A DNA stretch of 64,000 nt from Dactylosporangium sp. AC04546 (GCF_022095675.1 NZ_JAHYSG010000021.1:70647-134646); one strand, 5' to 3'. Positions 50,902 through 60,404 are shown, numbered from the stretch's first letter. A program made the numbers and translations. The notes: generated from the letters alone by a model not told the origin.

Positions 50902-52119
50902 TCAAGTGGTGGTGGTGGTTTCCATGATTCGGAAGAGTTGGCGGGCGATGTAGCGTTTGAGGCATCGGAGGATGTCGTTGGGGGTTCGGCCTTCGGTGGT
51001 GCGTCGGGTGATGTAGTCGCTGGTTGCGGGGTGGTTCATTCTGCGGCGGGTGGTGGCGATGGTGTGTAGGGCGGCGTTGAGGGTGCGGTCTCCGCTGCGG
51101 TTGAGGCGGTGGTGGTGGCGTCGGCCGGAGCCGGCGGGTAGTGGGCTGACGCCGGCGAGGGCGGCGAACGCGGCGTCGTTGCGGACCCGGCCGTGGTGGG
51201 ACCAGGCGGTCAGCACGACCGCGGCGGTGTGCGGGCCGATGCCGGGCTGGTCGAGCAGGGTTGGGCAGTGTTGGGTGACCAGGTCGCGGAGCTGTTTGTA
51301 GTTGTCGGTCATGATCGTGTCGAGGTCGGTGATGGTGCGGGCGAGCAGCTGGAGTTGCTGCAGCCGGATACGGGCCTCCAGGTCATGGCCCGTTTCGGCG
51401 GTTTCGGCGGTTTCGGCGGTGTCGGCGGTCGTGGTGTTTGGGGTGGTCGTGGTGTTTGGGGCGGGCATGGCCAGCACGGCGCGGACCTGGGCGGTGGTGC
51501 GGAGCCCGCGCAGGCTCTGGCGGAGTTCGGTGGCGCCGAGGATGACCGATTTGAACAGGTTGACCGTGGCGGTGCGGGTGTCGGTGTAGTGCCGGCGGGC
51601 CACGATCAGCAGGCGCAGGGCCTCGCGGGTGCCGTCGGCGCGAGGCACCGCTGCCCGGACGCCAGCCGGACCAGCCGGACCAGCCGGACCAGCCGGACCG
51701 GCGGCTGGGCTGGTCAGGGCGGCCAGGATGGCGTGTGCGGCGTGGACGGCGTCGATCGGGTCGGACTTGCCGCCGCGTCGCCGGCCGGCCCGAACCGGTT
51801 TCGGGGCCTCGAACACCCGGTGGCCGGCGGCGAGCAGGTGCCGGGTCAGGCCATGACCGTGCGAGCGGGTGCTCTCCACCGACCAGCACAACGACTGTCC
51901 GGCCGGGACCCGTTCGGTGGCCCAGACGGCCAGCTGCGCATATCCGGCCGGGTCGGCGCCGACCTGGACCCGCGCGTGGACCACGCCGAGATGGTCGACC
52001 AACGCCGCGGTGTGCGTGTCGGTGTGGGTGTCGACCCCGACCACCCAACCCGACCACCCAACCGGCCACCCAACCGGCCACGCCCGGTCCGGGCCCGGGC
52101 GGTCTGTCACGATGGTCAT
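50902..52119 (-). CDS. IS110-family transposase (DEDD recombinase)
   Basis: 405 residues from ATG 52119. The N-terminal DEDD/RuvC-like domain starts WVVGVDTHTDTHTAALVDHL. The C-terminal Transposase_20 domain has LLDQPGIGPHTAAVVLTAW, and AALAGVSPLPAGSGRR followed by LNRSGDRTLNAAL, containing the catalytic Ser region. Length is normal for the family. Odd feature: four in-frame low-complexity expansions (GWPVGWPVGW-like near the start, GPA x4, NTTTTPNTTT, TAE x3). The gene ends 14 bp from the element edge and appears intact. Confidence 0.92.
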   Translation of the reverse strand: MTIVTDRPGPDRAWPVGWPVGWSGWVVGVDTHTDTHTAALVDHLGVVHARVQVGADPAGYAQLAVWATERVPAGQSLCWSVESTRSHGHGLTRHLLAAGHRVFEAPKPVRAGRRRGGKSDPIDAVHAAHAILAALTSPAAGPAGPAGPAGPAGVRAAVPRADGTREALRLLIVARRHYTDTRTATVNLFKSVILGATELRQSLRGLRTTAQVRAVLAMPAPNTTTTPNTTTADTAETAETAETGHDLEARIRLQQLQLLARTITDLDTIMTDNYKQLRDLVTQHCPTLLDQPGIGPHTAAVVLTAWSHHGRVRNDAAFAALAGVSPLPAGSGRRHHHRLNRSGDRTLNAALHTIATTRRRMNHPATSDYITRRTTEGRTPNDILRCLKRYIARQLFRIMETTTTT

Positions 52120-52399
52120 GACGGTGCTTCCCTTCGTCTGGCAGTGGCCGTCAACACGGCGTCGGCCCGGGAAAGCACCTGGCGGCACATCTGTGATGAG
52201 TCACGTGCGGCAACACGGACAGGCTTCTGATCAGGCCAGCAAGGCACACCGGGTCGGCGCCGGCCGTGTCAGCGGACAAGTCATGAGCAGGACACGCCCA
52301 TCAGACGGTCAGATCGATGGTGAGTCACACCAACACAACCGGCACCGAACCTAACGGATCACGAACCCCGGGCCCGATCACCATCCCTATAGAAGCGTC
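52120..52399 (-). ncRNA. candidate IS110 bridge-RNA region
   Basis: The 280-bp non-coding end upstream of the transposase corresponds to the part of IS110 elements that encodes the bridge RNA guiding target choice. No gene is seen here. I did not fold it; the guide loops should match the REP-like target CGATCATGAC and the donor end. Confidence 0.45.
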
Positions 52400-52423
52400 A
52401 TGACCGTGGCCGGGCTGGCGTGC

Positions 52424-52441
52424 GACGTTGGTCGATCCACC
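52424..52441 (+). repeat. GACGTTGG-type repeat, copy 2
   Basis: GACGTTGGTCGATCCACC, 17 of 18 bases like the arms at 61678. It sits next to the REP-like copy 3, as copy 1 sits next to REP-like copy 2. The stretch to 52561 has no gene. Confidence 0.7.
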
Positions 52442-52561
52442 TTCGCAGCGCTGTGCATCAGAGACCTACGGGGCGTCAGGGCCCGGCAGGGCGGGCCCAC
52501 CGCGGACGTCCGCGCGGGCGGCAGCCCGCGGGTTCTTGGGGCGACGGCGATGGCAGCGTCC

Positions 52562-52590
52562 GTGGCGCCGGGCGGATGCCCCGGCGCCAC
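52562..52590 (-). terminator. hairpin terminator of the GH26 gene
   Basis: Perfect 11-bp stem GTGGCGCCGGG/CCCGGCGCCAC with a 7-base loop, about 65 bp past the stop codon. Confidence 0.6.
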
Positions 52591-52656
52591 GAGCGGTGTC
52601 TGGCGGGAGTGACGGTCGCGCGTTGCGCGGACCCGAGTCGATAGACAGATGAACGG

Positions 52657-54378
52657 TCAGACGAACTTGAACCAGTCGAAGTCGAGCACGTCGGCCGAGT
52701 CGCCGGCGCGGATGACCGCGGTGATGCTCGTCGTGCCCGCCGGGAGGTTGCTGACGTTGAAGGCGATCTCCCGGTACGTGCGCCAGTCACCCGTGCCGAG
52801 CAGGCCCGGGGCGGCGATCACCGGGCCCGTGGCGGAGCCGGCGTGGAACTCGAGCGTGAACGACTGGCTCGTCGGGCGGCCCGAGGAGTAGCGGAACACC
52901 ACCTGGTTGGGCGTGCGGCCCGCGAAGGTGACGCCGTCGAAGCGGACCCAGTCGCCGTTGTTCGTGTAGCCGACCTCGGCGCCGCCGCTGGCCGTTGTCG
53001 TGGTGACGCGCTGGGTGCCGCTCTGTGAGTTCCACGACTCGGCCTCGATCGTCGCGAAGGCGTTGCGGTTGCCGCCACCGCCGGTCGGTGGGGGCGAGGA
53101 CGGTGGGTTGGAGGTGGGCGGGTTGGACGTCGGCGGGGTGCCGCCGCCCCAGTTGGCGCCGCGGCCGACGAGGGTGCCGTTGACGAAGCTGCTGTTCTGC
53201 AGCTCGCGCTTGAACGCCGCCCTGACGTTGGCGTTGTCCTGGATGCGGCTGTTGCCCCAGTAGCCGTCGGAGCAGCCGGGCTGGCCGGCCGACGCGCCCG
53301 GCGGGCAGGCGAACTGGGCGATCGCCTCCCAGTTGCTGTTGATGTACGCCGCGGCCCGCAGGACATCGGTATTCGCCGTCACATAGGCGAAGTACTGGTC
53401 GTACCAGCTGCCGATCCTGGTCCAGTCGCCGTTCAGCGAGACGCGGTTGTTGACGTTCGTGCAGCTCGCGTCCAGGTTCGCGGTGCGGTATGCCTGCGGG
53501 GTGGCCTCGGCGATCATCGCCGGCTTGTTGTGGCCGCGGGCGAAGTTCAGCACCCGGTCGTAGAGGACCCGCGGGCTGCTCGTCGGGGTGTCGCACGCCC
53601 ACTGGTACTGCCGGTACGTCGCGTCCCAGTAGAACGTGCTCATCGCGACCCAGTCGACGACGTCGTCACCCGGGTACCACGCGTCGAGGTGGTTCGGGTT
53701 GCTGAAGTCGAAGCCGTAGGCCGGGTCGCCGTCCTTGGCGTACGACGCCGACTGCCAGACCGTGGCGACGTTCGTCGCTCCCAGAGCATCGATGCGCTGC
53801 TTCACCACCCGGAACGCCTGCTTGTAGAAGTCGGCGTTGTAGCAGTTCCACGGGCCGTCGAACTCGTAGCCGACCCGCAGGTAGACCGGCCGCCCGGTGT
53901 TGCGCAGATAGGTGATCAGGTTGTCGAGGTTCTGCCGGTACTGCTGCCCGACCGCACCGGCGATGTCCGCGTCCTGGCGGCCGATGATGGCCCGCAGCGG
54001 CTGGTTGTAGCAGCCCGGGTTGTCGGCGAGGTACAGCCCGACGGCGAGCGACGCGCCCGGGTACTCGGCGAGCGTCTGATCGAAGTTGAAGATGTTGCCG
54101 TTCAGGTTGCACGTGGCGGTGAGCCCGTTGCAGGCGTTCGGCGAGATGTTGGTGTACAGCGTGACGCCGCCCGGCCGCGGGAAGCTCGCGTCGGTGTCGA
54201 GGACCTGCGTCTTGTAGGCGGTCAGGTCGGGCGTGGTCTGTCCGGCGAGGAACAGCACCTTGCCGTTCGGTGGCAGGTTTCGGCCGGCGACGGCGCCGGC
54301 GGGCGAAGCGCTCAGCACGGGCACGGCGACGGCGGTCGCCAGTGCAAGCCCCGCGCCGAGCAGTACGCGTCGGTACAT
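52657..54378 (-). CDS. secreted GH26 mannanase-like hydrolase with C-terminal CBM6/35
   Basis: 573 residues. Signal peptide MYRRVLLGAGLALATAVAVP. Catalytic domain about 35-395: NGKVLFLAGQTTPDLTAYKT start, acid/base Glu in PVYLRVGYEFDGPWN, WVAMSTFYWD, and a probable nucleophile Glu in KPAMIAEATPQAYR. A Pro/Ser/Thr/Gly linker (PPTSNPPTSNPPSS) joins a carbohydrate-binding module about 440-573 (EAESWNSQSGTQRV; VGYTNNGDWVRFDGV). It should cut mannan-type or related backbones. GAAGGA precedes ATG 54378. Its promoter carries the LacI-type site shared with the 14356 gene. Confidence 0.88.
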   Translation of the reverse strand: MYRRVLLGAGLALATAVAVPVLSASPAGAVAGRNLPPNGKVLFLAGQTTPDLTAYKTQVLDTDASFPRPGGVTLYTNISPNACNGLTATCNLNGNIFNFDQTLAEYPGASLAVGLYLADNPGCYNQPLRAIIGRQDADIAGAVGQQYRQNLDNLITYLRNTGRPVYLRVGYEFDGPWNCYNADFYKQAFRVVKQRIDALGATNVATVWQSASYAKDGDPAYGFDFSNPNHLDAWYPGDDVVDWVAMSTFYWDATYRQYQWACDTPTSSPRVLYDRVLNFARGHNKPAMIAEATPQAYRTANLDASCTNVNNRVSLNGDWTRIGSWYDQYFAYVTANTDVLRAAAYINSNWEAIAQFACPPGASAGQPGCSDGYWGNSRIQDNANVRAAFKRELQNSSFVNGTLVGRGANWGGGTPPTSNPPTSNPPSSPPPTGGGGNRNAFATIEAESWNSQSGTQRVTTTTASGGAEVGYTNNGDWVRFDGVTFAGRTPNQVVFRYSSGRPTSQSFTLEFHAGSATGPVIAAPGLLGTGDWRTYREIAFNVSNLPAGTTSITAVIRAGDSADVLDFDWFKFV

Positions 54379-54445
54379 GGGAGTCCTTCACTCGGGGTGT
54401 CGGCGGATGCGGACACGGTACGAATCCCATCGAGGCATCCCGAAG

Positions 54446-54457
54446 CGTTTTCGAAAC
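54446..54457. promoter_or_regulatory. LacI-type operator (GTTTCGAAAACG), copy 3
   Basis: The plus strand reads CGTTTTCGAAAC within GAAGCGTTTTCGAAACGG, 68 bp before the GH26 start. Same 18-mer as at 14391-14408. The remaining 54460-54576 contains no gene. Confidence 0.75.
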
Positions 54458-54576
54458 GGTGCCGTCGTGCACGCCGGCAGGGCCGCCGCGCCACTCCCCA
54501 GCGCGGCGGCCCCTGAACCCGCGGTAGCCACCCTCGGCTCCCGTCGATTGAAAGGGCGGTTACCGTCGTCCCCGCG

Positions 54577-56916
54577 TTACCGTACGTAGATCGCCGGCCG
54601 GGGCGGGGTGCCCATGCCGTCGCCGAGGAAGTAGCTCGGGTGCGGCGGCTGGTTGTAGGCCGTGTTCTGCCAGGCCACCGCCACCCGGTACTGCGCGTCG
54701 TGCATCAGGGTCGGGATGCGGCGGTCCGTCTGGATCGGGGTGCTGTAGATGCGCAGCGCCGACGAGTCGGACAGCCGCCAGACCACCTCCTCGCGCCAGT
54801 CGCCGAACAGGTCGGCCGACAGCGCGGGCGTCGCCTTCGTGGTGTTGTTCGAGGCCACGCCGCTGCCGGTCAGCAGGCGGGTGTCGGCGCTCGTGCCGTA
54901 CTTGTCGATGTGGGTCGAGTCCAGCAGCTCGCGGACCGGGTCGCCGTCCCACCAGATCAGGAAGTTCGTCGACGACGGCTTGCGGCCGATGTTGGCGCCC
55001 GAGGCGGAGGTCAGGCCGCTCACCGACGACGACCAGGCCTCGGCGCCCGGGCTGCCGGCGTAGATGTCGCCGGCCACGCCGCGGCCGTTGTCGCAGGAGC
55101 AGGCCGGGTGGCTCCAGATGATCGCGCCCGTGCGGGCGTCGGCCATGAAGTCCGTCGGGTGCGCGCCGTCCTCCGTCGGCTTGTACACCTCCAGGCCCGT
55201 CCGCGACGGGATGAAGTCGCCGACGTGCAGGGTGTCGCCGTGGCCGTAGCCGATCCGCCACAGCAGCGCGCCGTTGTCGTTGATGGCCGCCGAGCCGTAG
55301 ACGATCTCGTCCTTGCCGTCGGCGTCGACGTCGGCGATGGACAGCTGGTGGTTGCCCTGGCCGTAGGCGCCGGTGTTGCTGGTGCCGGAGTCGTAGGTCC
55401 AGCGGTTGACCAGCGTGCCGTTGCGGAAGTCCCACGCGGCGACCACCGCCCGGGTGTAGTAGCCGCGGGCCATGACGAGCGACGGGCGCTGGCCGTCGAG
55501 GTACGCGGTGCCGGCCAGGAAGCGGTCGACCCGGTTGCCGTAGCTGTCGCCCCACGACGAGACCGTGCCGCGGGCCGGCACGTAGTTCACCGTCGACAGC
55601 GCCGCACCGGTGAGGCCGTCGAACATCGTGAGGAACTCCGGGCCGGACAGCACGTAGCCGGACGAGTTGCGGTAGTCGGCCGTCGACGAGCCGATGACCT
55701 GCCCGGTGCCCGAGCGGGTGCCGTCGGCGGTCTTCATCGCGACCTCGGCCCGGCCGTCGCCGTCGTAGTCGTAGACCTGGAACTGCGTGTAGTGCGCGCC
55801 GGCCCGGATGTTGCGCCCGAGGTCGATGCGCCACAGCCGGGTGCCGTCGAGCTTGTACGCGTCGACGTACACGTTGCCGGTGTAGCCGGACTGCGAGTTG
55901 TCCTTCGAGTTCGACGGGTCCCACTTCACCACGAACTCGTAGACGCCGTCGCCGTCGAGATCGCCGACCGAGGCGTCGTTCGCCGAGTACGTGTACGCCA
56001 CCCCGTCCGGCGTGGTGCCGCCCGCCGGGATCTGCAGCCTCACGTCGCGGTAGCCGGTCGTGAACTGCAGCGCGGCCGGCGAGTCGGCCTGCTCGACGCC
56101 GCCGACGACCGCGCGCACCGTGTAGGCGGCGCCGGCGGCCGCGCCGCTGTCGAGATAGTTGGTCGAGCCGGTGATCGGCGTCGCGTTGAGCTTCGTGCCG
56201 GCCCGGTACACGTTGTAGCCCAGGTCCGCCGCCTCGGTGCCCAGCGACCGCCACGACAGCAGGTTCCCGTTGCCGGAGCGCACGCTGATCAGGCCGCGGT
56301 CGAGGTCCTCGAGCTGCCGCCCCGTGGTCGCCGGCGGCGGCGACGAGGTGGGCGCGGCGCCCACCAGGTTGAACGCGAACTGCATCCGGGCCACGTCGGC
56401 GCAGGTCTCCTGCACGATCGGGTTGTTCCCGGCGGTCGAGCCGTCCTTGTCGCTCACGCACAGCCCGGTGGCGACATTCTTGATCAGGTACTTCCCGGCC
56501 GCCGCGGTCGACGCCGTGAAGGTCCACAGCTGGTTCGTCTTGGTGCCGTCGCCGCAACCCCACTGCTGCAGCTGCAGCCCGGAGGTCGTGGCACTGTTGG
56601 GGACATCGACACACCTCGTGCTGCTGACATTCATCAAGGTGTACTGCGAGGAGCCGGCGACCTTCCATTGCTGGCGGGTCGCGCCGGATGCGCACGCCGC
56701 CTGCTGCAACAGCGCGCCGTTGTCGGCCGACCCGGCGGCCACCTCGACACACTTGCCGCTGGCACCCGGCACGACCGTGTAGGTGCCGCCGGCGACGGGG
56801 GTGGTGGCGGCCTCGGCGGTGGGCATCACCACCACGACGACGGCGGCGGTGGCGGGCACCGCGACGCCGAGCGCCGCGGCCAGTACCGGCCACCTTCGGA
56901 GACGTTTCCTGGACAT
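54577..56916 (-). CDS. secreted PL11 rhamnogalacturonan endolyase with CBM13
   Basis: 779 residues. Signal/anchor segment RRWPVLAAALGVAVPATAA. Ricin-type CBM13 about 40-180 (CVEVAAGSADNGALLQQAAC; CVDVPNSATTSGLQLQQWGC). Catalytic eight-bladed propeller from about 205: LEDLDRGLISVRSGNGNLLS, calcium-binding turns DLDGDGVYEFVVKWDPSNSK and DYDGDGRAEVAMKTADGT, SIADVDADGKDEIVYG. It cleaves the pectin rhamnogalacturonan-I backbone by beta-elimination. ATG 56916 is the start of the signal; the frame stays open upstream only because of high GC. Confidence 0.92.
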   Translation of the reverse strand: MSRKRLRRWPVLAAALGVAVPATAAVVVVVMPTAEAATTPVAGGTYTVVPGASGKCVEVAAGSADNGALLQQAACASGATRQQWKVAGSSQYTLMNVSSTRCVDVPNSATTSGLQLQQWGCGDGTKTNQLWTFTASTAAAGKYLIKNVATGLCVSDKDGSTAGNNPIVQETCADVARMQFAFNLVGAAPTSSPPPATTGRQLEDLDRGLISVRSGNGNLLSWRSLGTEAADLGYNVYRAGTKLNATPITGSTNYLDSGAAAGAAYTVRAVVGGVEQADSPAALQFTTGYRDVRLQIPAGGTTPDGVAYTYSANDASVGDLDGDGVYEFVVKWDPSNSKDNSQSGYTGNVYVDAYKLDGTRLWRIDLGRNIRAGAHYTQFQVYDYDGDGRAEVAMKTADGTRSGTGQVIGSSTADYRNSSGYVLSGPEFLTMFDGLTGAALSTVNYVPARGTVSSWGDSYGNRVDRFLAGTAYLDGQRPSLVMARGYYTRAVVAAWDFRNGTLVNRWTYDSGTSNTGAYGQGNHQLSIADVDADGKDEIVYGSAAINDNGALLWRIGYGHGDTLHVGDFIPSRTGLEVYKPTEDGAHPTDFMADARTGAIIWSHPACSCDNGRGVAGDIYAGSPGAEAWSSSVSGLTSASGANIGRKPSSTNFLIWWDGDPVRELLDSTHIDKYGTSADTRLLTGSGVASNNTTKATPALSADLFGDWREEVVWRLSDSSALRIYSTPIQTDRRIPTLMHDAQYRVAVAWQNTAYNQPPHPSYFLGDGMGTPPRPAIYVR

Positions 56917-57044
56917 GGGGGCGGGGTCCTTTCGGGCGGAGGTTCTGCCCTCGTAGGTGCCGCCCGCGGTACACCGATAACAGAAAATCTCGGTACTGCT
57001 GCCCGCCCGTCGGGCACAACCCCTCGCCCCGGCGGGCCGGCAGC

Positions 57045-60000
57045 TCAGCCCGGTCGGCGGCCGGTGAGCTGGCCGCTGACCCGGTCGAACCACTCGCCGA
57101 ACACGGGGATGTCCCACGCCTCGATGAGGGCGGCGGCGTCGGCGGCGTGCCGGCGGGCCAGCTCCGGCTCGCCGGCGGCCGACGCCGCCAGCGCCAGGTA
57201 GGCGTCGATCGGGCCGATCGGGGCGCCGGAGCCCGCCGAGGCGGTCCGGCCGGCCAGCGGGGCGAGCCGGCGGTACACCTCGGCCCCCTGGTCGGGTCGG
57301 GACAGTGCGAACGCCGCGTAGGCCGCCACCGAGAGGTCGAACGGCAGCGCCCACGACGCCGGGTGCTCCGGGCGGCGCTGGTTGACCCCGGCGGCCTCGT
57401 CCAGGTTCCCCGCGTGCAGGAGGACCAGCAGGTACATCGCCGCCGAGACGGTCGGCTGGGCCTCGTACACCGGCCGGATCACCGGCACCAGCTCGGCGGC
57501 CCGGCCCTGCCAGATGCGCATGAACGCGGTGGCGCTCTCGAAGAAGCCCCGGGTCGGCAGCAGGGTCGTCGCCGCCGTGGTGAGCAGCTCGGCGACCCGG
57601 GACTCGGCCTCGGCGAACCGGCCGCGCATGGCCAGCCACGGCCCGTCCATCGTGCCGACGACGAGCAGCGGGAACGCCAGCCGCAGCCGCTCGGCCTCGG
57701 CGCGGGCCACCGCCAGGTCGGCCCACATCTGCCCGATGCGGCCGGTCTCCTGCGCGGCGATGGCGCGGTACGTGATGAGGCGGGTGCGGTCGGCCTGGCG
57801 GGCCGGCGGCTCGCCCGGCACCGGCTCGTCGAGGCGGGCGAGCCGGATGGCCTCCTCGATGTCGCGCCAGCGCCGCTCCGCGTTGTCGGCCAGCCACACG
57901 GCGGTGAACGCGGTCCCGGCGGCCCACACGAGCAGGTCGGGGTCGCCGAGCCGGCGGGCCATCGCCAGCCCTTCGTCGGCGAGCGCGTCGCGCTCCAGCG
58001 GCGCCTCGGCGTAGTGCAACTCGCCGGCCAACGTCAGCAGGGCCCGGCAGCGCAGCTCGCCGTCGGCCGCCGGCAGCTCGCGCAGCGCCCGGCGCAGCGC
58101 CGCGACGGCCGGCGGGTGCACGATGTCGAGGTCGCGCACCGGCCACATCGAGCCGTCCGGGGTGCGCACCGCGGCGCGGGCCAGCCGCTCGACGTCGTCG
58201 AGCTCGGCCGCGGCGGCGCAGGCGAGGTCGATCGCCTCCAGCTGGCCCTCGCGGTCGCCGACCCACTCGCAGGCGTCGGCGTGGGTCATCAGCAGGTCGT
58301 AGCGGTCGCTCGCGGTGCACGCGCCGTCCTGGGCCTGGGCGACCCGGGCGGCGGCGAGCAGCCGGACCGCCTCCTCGTGGCCGTGCAGCGCCCGCGCCTG
58401 CCCGGCGGCCCGGGCGGCGGCCCGCCAGGCGACCCCGGCGTGCGCCGGCCCGGCGGCCAGCCAGTGCCGCGCCGCCTCGGACAGCCGGCCCGTGCCGTCG
58501 AGGACCCGGGCGACCGTCGCGTGCCGGCGGGTGCGGCGGGCGGCGGGCTGCGCGCGGTACACGACGTCGCGGACCAGCGCGTGCGCGAACCGGAACCGGC
58601 CGGAGGCGGCGTCCTCGACCACGATCCCGGCGGCCACGGCCGGGTCGACGTCGTCGAGGACGGTGTCGGGGTCGGCGCCGGCGGCCGCGGCGAGCACGTC
58701 GAGGTCGTACTCCCGCCCGACGACCGCCGCGCAGCGCAGCAGCTCGCCGGTCGCCGCGGGCAGCCGGGCGACCCGCCGGGCCAGCACGTCGGTGACCGCG
58801 GCCGGGATGTCGCCGGTCCCTTTCTCGAAGCGCAGCAGCTCGACCAGGAAGAACGGGTTGCCGTCGGTCCGCTCGCGCAGCGCCGCGGCCTGGTCGGCCG
58901 CCCCGGTGACGGTGCGCATGAGCGCACCGACCCCGTCGACCGACAGGCCGGTGAGGTCCAGGCGCAGCGCCTGCCGGCGGACCAGCCCGACGCCGGCCTC
59001 GGCGAGCGCCCCCACGGGCTCCGGGTGCACGCGGCGGGTGGCGGCCAGGACGAGCCGCGCCTCGGGCAGGTGGTCGGTGAGGTGGCGCACCAGGCGCAGC
59101 GACGACGGGTCGGCCCAGTGCAGGTCGTCGAGGACGACGAGCAGCGGCGTGCGGCCGGCGGCCGCGGTGAGCAGCCGGGCCACGGCGTCGAACACCCGGA
59201 AGCGCTCGGCGTCGACCGACACCGGCTTGGTGGCCGGGCCGGTCACGCCGGGCAGCACGTCGGCGTCCGCGCCGGCCAGCTCCCGCACGGTGTCGGGGCC
59301 GAGCGCCGCCGCCAGGTCGCGCAGGACGCCCGTCCACGGCCAGAACGGCGGCGCGCCCTCGTCCTCGGAGCAGCGCCCGGTGAGCACCGCGAACCCGGTC
59401 GCGTGCCGGGCCAGCTCGGCGGTGAGCCGCGACTTGCCGATCCCGGGCTCGCCGGTGAGCAGCGCGAAGCGGGTGTGGCCGGCCCGCGCCTCGGCGAGCA
59501 GGCCGGTCAGGGCGGCCAGCTCGGCGTCGCGGCCGGCGAGGGGCCAGTCGCGCGGATCGGTGGCCGCGGGCCGCTCGCGGGGCGCCGGGTCCGGCGTGTG
59601 CGTGGCCGGGAGGTCCTGCCGCAGTACCGCGAGCTCGACCGCCCGCAGCGTCGCGCCCGGGTCGACGCCCAGCTCGTCGGCGAGCACCCGGCGGATGGCC
59701 TGCAGCGCCTCGATCGCCTCGGCCTGCCGGCCGGCCCGGCCGAGCGCCAGGGCGAGCAGGGCCCACAGCCGCTCCCGCAGCGGGTGCCGGCGCGCCTCGG
59801 CCTCCAGGGCGGCGGCCACGGTCGCCGGTTCGCCGAGCTCGAGCCGCACCAGCGCGAGGTCCTCGATGGCGACGAGCCGCAGCTCCGCCAGCCGGGCCCG
59901 CTCGGCGACGGCGGCCTCGGCCTCGTCCAGCTCCAGGTACGGTGTGCCCCGCCAGAGCGCGAGCGCCCCGCTGAGCCGGGAGGCGATCGCGTCGAGCTCG

Positions 60001-60404
60001 GCGCGGCCCAGGCCGGCGGGCACCGCGGGCAGGTCGCTGCCGCCGACGGTCAGGCGGCGGTGGGCGGCGTCGACCGTGGCCGCGAACCGGTCGGCGTCCA
60101 CGTCGTCGTCGGCGAGCCGCAGCGCGTACCCGGGTGGCACGGTGACCAGCACCGACGGCCGCCCGCGGGCGGCCCGGCCGGGCTCGACGACCCGGCGCAG
60201 GCCGGCGATGTACCCGTGCAGGGAGGACAGCGGCGACGGCGGCGGGTTGTCGCCCCAGAGCAGGTCGACGAGCGCGTCGACGGCCACGGCCTGCGGCCGG
60301 TGCAGCGCCAGCGCGGCGAGCACCGCGCGCTGCTTGGGCGCGCCGGCGTCGACGGGCTCATCGGCGTCGACGACCTCGACCGGACCCAGCACAGCGACCT
60401 TCAC
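57045..60404 (-). CDS. large SARP/AfsR-like regulator with AAA ATPase and TPR-like tail
   Basis: 1,119 residues from GTG 60404 (VKVAVLGPVEVVDADEPVDA). Winged-helix DNA-binding domain 1-95, BTAD domain about 95-245 (ELGEPATVAAALEAEARRHP; LADELGVDPGATLRAVE). ATPase about 270-560 with Walker A LLTGEPGIGKSRLTAEL and Walker B PLLVVLDDLHWADPSSLRLV. The rest is a helical TPR-like region. Such proteins sense a signal through the ATPase/TPR part and activate metabolic clusters. Its target is not evident; neighbours are single-gene units. Confidence 0.9.
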   Translation of the reverse strand: MKVAVLGPVEVVDADEPVDAGAPKQRAVLAALALHRPQAVAVDALVDLLWGDNPPPSPLSSLHGYIAGLRRVVEPGRAARGRPSVLVTVPPGYALRLADDDVDADRFAATVDAAHRRLTVGGSDLPAVPAGLGRAELDAIASRLSGALALWRGTPYLELDEAEAAVAERARLAELRLVAIEDLALVRLELGEPATVAAALEAEARRHPLRERLWALLALALGRAGRQAEAIEALQAIRRVLADELGVDPGATLRAVELAVLRQDLPATHTPDPAPRERPAATDPRDWPLAGRDAELAALTGLLAEARAGHTRFALLTGEPGIGKSRLTAELARHATGFAVLTGRCSEDEGAPPFWPWTGVLRDLAAALGPDTVRELAGADADVLPGVTGPATKPVSVDAERFRVFDAVARLLTAAAGRTPLLVVLDDLHWADPSSLRLVRHLTDHLPEARLVLAATRRVHPEPVGALAEAGVGLVRRQALRLDLTGLSVDGVGALMRTVTGAADQAAALRERTDGNPFFLVELLRFEKGTGDIPAAVTDVLARRVARLPAATGELLRCAAVVGREYDLDVLAAAAGADPDTVLDDVDPAVAAGIVVEDAASGRFRFAHALVRDVVYRAQPAARRTRRHATVARVLDGTGRLSEAARHWLAAGPAHAGVAWRAAARAAGQARALHGHEEAVRLLAAARVAQAQDGACTASDRYDLLMTHADACEWVGDREGQLEAIDLACAAAAELDDVERLARAAVRTPDGSMWPVRDLDIVHPPAVAALRRALRELPAADGELRCRALLTLAGELHYAEAPLERDALADEGLAMARRLGDPDLLVWAAGTAFTAVWLADNAERRWRDIEEAIRLARLDEPVPGEPPARQADRTRLITYRAIAAQETGRIGQMWADLAVARAEAERLRLAFPLLVVGTMDGPWLAMRGRFAEAESRVAELLTTAATTLLPTRGFFESATAFMRIWQGRAAELVPVIRPVYEAQPTVSAAMYLLVLLHAGNLDEAAGVNQRRPEHPASWALPFDLSVAAYAAFALSRPDQGAEVYRRLAPLAGRTASAGSGAPIGPIDAYLALAASAAGEPELARRHAADAAALIEAWDIPVFGEWFDRVSGQLTGRRPG

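Larger units (their letters stand above)
50888..52399 (-). mobile_element. IS110-family insertion sequence, about 1,512 bp
   Basis: Removing 50888-52399 rejoins CCATCGATC and ATGACCGTGGCC, restoring the REP-like repeat and running on into the GACGTTGG repeat. A TC dinucleotide stands at both junctions (50886-50887, 52398-52399), as expected for the 2-bp core of IS110 recombination. There are no terminal inverted repeats, as usual for this family. Confidence 0.8.

Noticed and set aside
52400..52656. Small rightward frames after the IS110 element
   Set aside because: Codon use and composition are unlike genes here, there is no ribosome site, and the sequence belongs to repeats and a terminator.
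54577..59766. Open frame of more than 1,700 codons on the minus strand extending the PL11 gene upstream
   Set aside because: The upstream part is a Pro/Arg/Gly/Ala-rich shadow of the large SARP regulator; the PL11 signal peptide marks the true start at 56916.
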